Source: Mediterraneibacter glycyrrhizinilyticus (GTDB taxonomy: Bacteria; Bacillota; Clostridia; Lachnospirales; Lachnospiraceae). From it: a stretch of DNA of 64,000 nucleotides. Of the stretch, positions 59,422 through 64,000 are shown one piece after another; position 1 is the stretch's first letter; every line of letters begins with the position of its first letter. The DNA lies in assembly GCF_015560805.1 (NCBI RefSeq), contig NZ_JADMSO010000002.1, forward strand, positions 248,001 through 312,000, written 5' to 3'. The position numbers and the translations under genes are program-made. The notes under the pieces are model-generated. The model ran no database searches, was not told the DNA's origin, and saw nothing but the letters and a program-made list of their open reading frames with translations.

Positions 59422-60441
59422 ATGAAAGACAGATTGGATCAGATCAAAAAAGATGCGCTGGCGCAGATCGAAGCGGCAGATGCACTGGAAAAACTCAATG
59501 ATGTAAAAGTGAAATATCTCGGTAAGAAAGGGGAATTGACAGCAGTCTTAAAAAGCATGAAAGACGTAGCCCCGGAAGACCGTCCGAAAGTCGGACAGAT
59601 GGTCAATGAGACGAGAGCGGTCATCGAAGAGATGCTGGAAGCGACAAAAACGAAGATGGAGAAAGCGATCCGAGAGGAAAAGCTGAAACAGGAAGTCATC
59701 GATGTGACGCTGCCGTCAAAGAAAAGCAGTGTGGGACATCGGCATCCGAACAATATCGCATTGGAAGAAGTAGAGCGGATCTTCGTAGGAATGGGATATG
59801 AAGTAGTAGAGGGTCCGGAAGTAGAGTACGATCTTTACAATTTTGAAAAATTGAATATTCCGGCAGACCATCCGGCAAAAGACGAGCAGGATACTTTTTA
59901 CATCAATAAAGACATTGTGCTGCGTACACAGACGTCACCGGTACAGGCGCGTGTGATGGAGCAGGGAAAACTTCCGATCCGTATGATCGCGCCGGGAAGA
60001 GTGTTCCGTTCAGACGAAGTAGATGCGACCCACTCTCCGTCATTCCATCAGATCGAGGGACTTGTGATCGACAAAAATGTATCGTTTTCGGATCTGAAAG
60101 GAACATTGGAGGAATTTGCAAAAGAATTGTTCGGACCTGAGACAAAGACAAAATTCCGTCCGCATCATTTCCCGTTTACAGAGCCAAGCGCGGAAGTGGA
60201 TGTGAGCTGTTTCAAATGCGGCGGAAAAGGATGCCGTTTCTGCAAAGGTTCCGGCTGGATCGAGATCCTCGGCTGCGGAATGGTTCATCCGCACGTATTG
60301 GAAATGTGCGGGATCGATCCGGAAGAATACACCGGATTTGCGTTTGGCGTCGGTCTGGAACGTATCGCACTTTTGAAATATGAAATCGACGATATGCGCC
60401 TGCTCTATGAAAATGATATCCGGTTCTTAAAACAGTTCTAG
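59422..60441 (+). CDS. pheS: Phenylalanine-tRNA ligase alpha subunit
   Basis: 339 residues. The N-terminal coiled coil is followed by the class II core: HPNNIALEEVERIF, motif 2 GRVFRSDEVDATHSPSFHQ (as GRVFRSDEVDATH), and motif 3 GFAFGVGLERIALLKY. The insertion CFKCGGKGCRFCKGSGW resembles a zinc knuckle, seen in clostridial PheS. AAAGGAG precedes the ATG at 59422. A longer frame from 59290 would lie in the T-box. Confidence 0.96.
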   Translation: MKDRLDQIKKDALAQIEAADALEKLNDVKVKYLGKKGELTAVLKSMKDVAPEDRPKVGQMVNETRAVIEEMLEATKTKMEKAIREEKLKQEVIDVTLPSKKSSVGHRHPNNIALEEVERIFVGMGYEVVEGPEVEYDLYNFEKLNIPADHPAKDEQDTFYINKDIVLRTQTSPVQARVMEQGKLPIRMIAPGRVFRSDEVDATHSPSFHQIEGLVIDKNVSFSDLKGTLEEFAKELFGPETKTKFRPHHFPFTEPSAEVDVSCFKCGGKGCRFCKGSGWIEILGCGMVHPHVLEMCGIDPEEYTGFAFGVGLERIALLKYEIDDMRLLYENDIRFLKQF

Positions 60442-60509
60442 TTTTCAGGCGGTAAGATAAGAGACGAGCAAAAGCAAGGCGAGTATTGAACAGAAAGAGA
60501 GGAACAAAC

Positions 60510-62930
60510 ATGAATACTTCATTATCATGGATCAAAGCGTATGTCCCGGATCTGGACGTGACTGCGCAGGAATATACTGATGCGATGACATTGTCAGGAA
60601 CAAAAGTAGAGGGATTTGAAGAACTGGATGCAGATCTGGAAAAAATCGTGATCGGACAGATCGACAAGATCGAAAAACATCCGGATGCGGATAAGCTGGT
60701 TGTCTGCCAGGTGAATGTCGGCAGCGAGACGGTACAGATCGTGACCGGCGCGAAGAATGTATTTGAGGGAGCAAAGGTCCCGGTCGTACTGGACGGCGGA
60801 CGTGTCGCTGGCGGACATGAGCCGGGACAGCGCGTTGCAGGCGGGATCAAGATCAAAAAAGGGAAACTGCGCGGCGTGGAAAGTTACGGAATGATGTGCT
60901 CCATCGAGGAACTGGGATCGGATACCAATATGTATCCGGAAGCGCCGGAGAACGGCATTTATATTTTCCCGGAAGATGCAGAAGTCGGCGCAGACGCGAT
61001 CAAAGCGCTCGGAAGAGACGACGTCGTATTTGAGTATGAGATCACGTCCAACCGTGTGGACTGTTACAGTGTTGTCGGTATCGCAAGGGAAGCGGCAGCT
61101 ACGTTCGGCAAAAAATTCTGTCCGCCGGTCGTGACAGAGACAGGAAATGGCGAGGACGTCAATGATTATGTAAAAGTAACGGTGGAAAATACCGAGCTGT
61201 GTCCGCGTTACTGTGCCCGTGTCGTGAAGAATATCAAGATCGGACCGTCTCCGGAATGGATGCAGAGAAGACTGGCGTCGGTCGGAATCCGCCCGATCAA
61301 TAATCTGGTGGATATCACAAATTATGTGATGGAAGAATACGGACAGCCGATGCACGCTTATGATCTGGACACGATCGTAGATCGTCACATCGTTGTAAAA
61401 AATGCACAGGATGGAGAGAAGTTCATAACGTTGGACGGACAGGAACGGGAGATGGACAAAGACGTTCTTATGATCTGCGACGGCGAGAAAGCGATCGGTA
61501 TTGCCGGGATCATGGGCGGGGAAAATTCCATGATCACCGACGATGTCAAGACGATGCTGTTCGAGGCTGCCTGCTTTGACGGCGTCAATATCCGCAAATC
61601 CAGTAAGAGAGTCGGACTTCGTACCGACGCTTCCGGTAAATTTGAAAAAGGACTGGATCCGAACAATGCGAAAGCGGCGATCGACCGTGCCTGCCAGCTG
61701 ATCGAAGAAATGGGAGCCGGAGAAGTAGTCGGCGGGACCGTGGATGTGTACAGCAAAGTGAAAGAACCGGTCCGCGTACCGTTTGATGCGGACAAGATCA
61801 ACGCAATGCTCGGAACAGATCTTTCTGAAGAACAGATGCTTGCTTATTTTGAAAAGATCGATCTCGGATACGATCCGGAGACAAAAGAAGTGATCGCTCC
61901 GACATTCCGTCATGATCTGTTCCGTATCGCAGATCTTGCGGAGGAAGTTGCAAGATTCTACGGATATGACAACATTCCGACGACACTTCCGTCCGGAGAA
62001 GCGACAGCCGGAAAGCTTTCTTTCAAACTGCGTATTGAACAGATCGCACGGGATATTGCGGAATTCTGCGGATTCAGCGAGGGAATGTCCTATTCCTTTG
62101 AAAGCCCGAAAGTATTTGATAAGCTTTTGATCCCGGCAGATTCCGAACTTCGCCGTACCGTGGATATCATGAATCCGCTGGGAGAAGATTACAGCGTGAT
62201 GAGAACCGTTTCCCTGAACGGAATGCTGACTTCTCTTGCGACGAACTACAATCGGAGAAATAAAAATGTCAGACTGTACGAACTGGGAAATATTTATCTG
62301 CCGAAACAGCTTCCTTTGACGGAACTTCCGGAGGAGCGGATGCAGTTTACATTGGGAATGTACGGAGACGGAGATTTCTTCACAATGAAAGGCGTTGTGG
62401 AAGAATTTTTCGAAAAGATCGGTATGAAGCAGCGTGAAACGTATGATCCGAACGCAGGAAAACCGTATCTGCATCCGGGAAGACAGGCGAACATCATTTA
62501 CGACGGAAAAGTAGTCGGTTATCTCGGAGAAGTACATCCGGAAGTGGCGGATACTTACGGAATCGGCGAGCGCGCTTATGTGGCAGTGATCGACATGCCG
62601 GAAATCCTGGAGTATGCGACATTCGACAGAAAGTATGAGGGAATCGCAAAATATCCGGCAGTCAGCCGTGACATCAGTATGGTCGTGCCGAAAGAAATCC
62701 TTGTGGGACAGATCGAAGATGTGATCGCAGCAAAAGGCGGAAAATATCTGGAGAGCTTTGCGCTGTTCGATCTGTATGAGGGCGCGCAGATCAAAGACGG
62801 ATACAAATCCGTTGCGTATACGATCGTATTCCGCGCGAAAGACCGGACATTGGAAGAGGCGGACGTATCTGCGGCTATGGAGAAGATCCTGAAAGCTCTG
62901 GAAGAGATGGAGATCGAACTGAGAAAATAG
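60510..62930 (+). CDS. pheT: Phenylalanine-tRNA ligase beta subunit
   Basis: 806 residues, full length. An N-terminal tRNA-binding (EMAP/OB) domain (VIGQIDKIEKHPDADKLVVC) is followed by B3/B4 editing, B5, the core and the C-terminal FDX-ACB domain (FALFDLYEGAQIKDGYKSVAY in pieces). ATG at 60510 after AGAGAGGAA. With PheS it forms the heterotetramer that charges tRNA-Phe. Confidence 0.97.
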   Translation: MNTSLSWIKAYVPDLDVTAQEYTDAMTLSGTKVEGFEELDADLEKIVIGQIDKIEKHPDADKLVVCQVNVGSETVQIVTGAKNVFEGAKVPVVLDGGRVAGGHEPGQRVAGGIKIKKGKLRGVESYGMMCSIEELGSDTNMYPEAPENGIYIFPEDAEVGADAIKALGRDDVVFEYEITSNRVDCYSVVGIAREAAATFGKKFCPPVVTETGNGEDVNDYVKVTVENTELCPRYCARVVKNIKIGPSPEWMQRRLASVGIRPINNLVDITNYVMEEYGQPMHAYDLDTIVDRHIVVKNAQDGEKFITLDGQEREMDKDVLMICDGEKAIGIAGIMGGENSMITDDVKTMLFEAACFDGVNIRKSSKRVGLRTDASGKFEKGLDPNNAKAAIDRACQLIEEMGAGEVVGGTVDVYSKVKEPVRVPFDADKINAMLGTDLSEEQMLAYFEKIDLGYDPETKEVIAPTFRHDLFRIADLAEEVARFYGYDNIPTTLPSGEATAGKLSFKLRIEQIARDIAEFCGFSEGMSYSFESPKVFDKLLIPADSELRRTVDIMNPLGEDYSVMRTVSLNGMLTSLATNYNRRNKNVRLYELGNIYLPKQLPLTELPEERMQFTLGMYGDGDFFTMKGVVEEFFEKIGMKQRETYDPNAGKPYLHPGRQANIIYDGKVVGYLGEVHPEVADTYGIGERAYVAVIDMPEILEYATFDRKYEGIAKYPAVSRDISMVVPKEILVGQIEDVIAAKGGKYLESFALFDLYEGAQIKDGYKSVAYTIVFRAKDRTLEEADVSAAMEKILKALEEMEIELRK

Positions 62931-62981
62931 AAACGGCATCCGCGCACGGAGCGCAGGTGAAATTTAGAGAGGAACAAAACA

Positions 62982-64000
62982 GTGAAGACGAGTGACTTTT
63001 ATTATGATCTTCCGGAGGAACTGATCGCACAGGATCCTTTGGAGGATCGTTCCTCTTCCCGGCTTCTTGTGTTAAATAAGAAAACCGGGGAGACGGAGCA
63101 TCATGTATTTAAAGACATTATCAACTATTTGAATCCGGGAGACTGCCTTGTGATCAATGATACAAAGGTGATTCCGGCGCGTCTGATCGGAGAGCGCGTG
63201 GGAACCGGAGCGAAGATCGAAGTGCTGCTTTTGAAGCGCAGGGAAAATGATACTTGGGAGACGCTCGTGAAACCGGGGCGGAAGATGAAAGTCGGATCCA
63301 AAGTCAGTTTCGGGGACGGGCTGCTGATCGGGGAAGTCGTGGATGTTGTGGAAGAGGGAAACCGTCTGATCCGGTTTCATTACGAGGGGATTTTTGAAGA
63401 AATCTTAGATCAGCTCGGACAGATGCCGCTACCGCCGTATATCACCCACCAGTTGAAAGAGCGGAACCGGTATAACACCGTGTATGCGACCCACGAGGGT
63501 TCGGCGGCAGCGCCGACGGCAGGACTGCATTTTACGCCGCAGCTTTTGGAGGAAATCCAGAATAAGGGGATTGAGATCGCCCGCGTGACTTTGCATGTCG
63601 GTCTGGGAACATTCCGTCCGGTAAAAGTAGAGGAAGTGACGGAACACCATATGCATTCTGAGTTTTACCAGATTGATGAGGAAGCAGCCAAGAAGATCAA
63701 TCACGCGAAAGAAAACGGAGGAAGAGTGATCTGTGTGGGAACGACAAGCTGCCGGACGATCGAGTCTGCGGCGGATGAAAACGGGCGTTTGAAAGCGTGC
63801 AGCGGATGGACGGAAATCTTCATTTATCCGGGCTATCAGTTTAAAATATTAGATTGTCTGATCACAAACTTCCACTTGCCGGAATCCACGCTGATCATGC
63901 TTGTGTCCGCTCTTGCCGGAAGAGATCATGTGCTGGCGGCTTACGAGGAAGCGGTTCGGGAGAAATATCGCTTTTTCTCGTTTGGAGATGCGATGTTTAT
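62982..64000 (+). CDS. queA: S-adenosylmethionine:tRNA ribosyltransferase-isomerase QueA (3' end missing)
   Basis: About 340 codons are present and the frame runs off the window. The GTG start at 62982 has AGAGAGGAA upstream. [58 protein letters not shown] and [12 protein letters not shown] are typical of QueA, which adds the cyclopentene epoxide moiety in queuosine synthesis. It follows pheT by 51 bases. Together with queH it indicates a queuosine pathway. Confidence 0.95.
   Translation, partial: MKTSDFYYDLPEELIAQDPLEDRSSSRLLVLNKKTGETEHHVFKDIINYLNPGDCLVINDTKVIPARLIGERVGTGAKIEVLLLKRRENDTWETLVKPGRKMKVGSKVSFGDGLLIGEVVDVVEEGNRLIRFHYEGIFEEILDQLGQMPLPPYITHQLKERNRYNTVYATHEGSAAAPTAGLHFTPQLLEEIQNKGIEIARVTLHVGLGTFRPVKVEEVTEHHMHSEFYQIDEEAAKKINHAKENGGRVICVGTTSCRTIESAADENGRLKACSGWTEIFIYPGYQFKILDCLITNFHLPESTLIMLVSALAGRDHVLAAYEEAVREKYRFFSFGDAMF

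Noticed and set aside
60594-62939. A 781-codon open frame on the minus strand opposite pheT
   Set aside because: It is antisense to a clear, full-length pheT and has Cys/His/Phe-rich, unnatural composition. Such frames arise from codon bias.

Overview
The window looks like a chromosomal segment of a Gram-positive gut anaerobe of the family Lachnospiraceae (class Clostridia). The reasons are the [FeFe] hydrogenase, the PheST T-box, the ylxM-ffh-rpsP-khpA-rimM-trmD-rplS order, clostridial-type ribosome binding sites, two signal peptidases I, and typical clostridial families (EFR1 ferredoxin, YitT, Cys-rich 'HCB'-like peptide, CmpB/DUF1113 protein). Genus and species cannot be fixed by eye.

Region 1 (1-24002, all + strand) is the interior and 3' end of a surface-polysaccharide locus. 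It begins inside a PssD/Alg14-like gene and continues with its PssE/Alg13-like partner, GT4 and GT2 glycosyltransferases, a LicD transferase, three large GT-C-like membrane proteins, a dTDP-4-keto-6-deoxyglucose transaminase, an ATP-grasp ligase, a GtrB/DPM1-like transferase, a second DegT-like PLP protein, an acyltransferase and a Wzx flippase. From about 9.3 kb on, the DNA is visibly AT-richer. This part holds a compact set consistent with making and transferring a CMP-activated 3-deoxy-2-keto sugar acid: two HMGL/DmpG-like aldolases (one fused to a GT42/MAF-like domain), a KdsB-like cytidylyltransferase, a KdsC-like phosphatase and a GT52 (sialyltransferase-like) protein. No KdsA/NeuB-type PEP-dependent synthase is present in the window. 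This is the best candidate for an undescribed pathway.

Region 2 (24-31 kb) is mixed: a coiled-coil CmpB-like membrane protein, a TruA-like protein whose catalytic Asp is replaced by Ala, a thioesterase, two helical hypotheticals, a Cys-rich peptide with an internal duplication, an intracellular subtilisin and a DUF4143 ATPase.

Region 3 (31-40.4 kb) is a conserved housekeeping run: ylxM, ffh, rpsP, khpA, rimM, trmD, rplS, lepB, rbgA, lepB, rnhB, yraN, pgeF and a mechanosensitive channel.

Region 4 (40.4-64 kb) contains an NSS transporter, tRNA-Thr, an SDR dehydrogenase, an [FeFe] hydrogenase with a NuoF/GltD-like fusion partner, a membrane Ser/Thr kinase with a class-A-beta-lactamase-like partner, a nitrate/taurine-type ABC pair, queH, argH, asd, an EFR1 ferredoxin, yitT, a probable 6S RNA, yihY, T-box-controlled pheST and the start of queA.

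A family of intergenic repeats with ends AGCGTCNRTGTA is scattered across the window (about eight full or half copies), mostly within a few bases of gene 3' ends.
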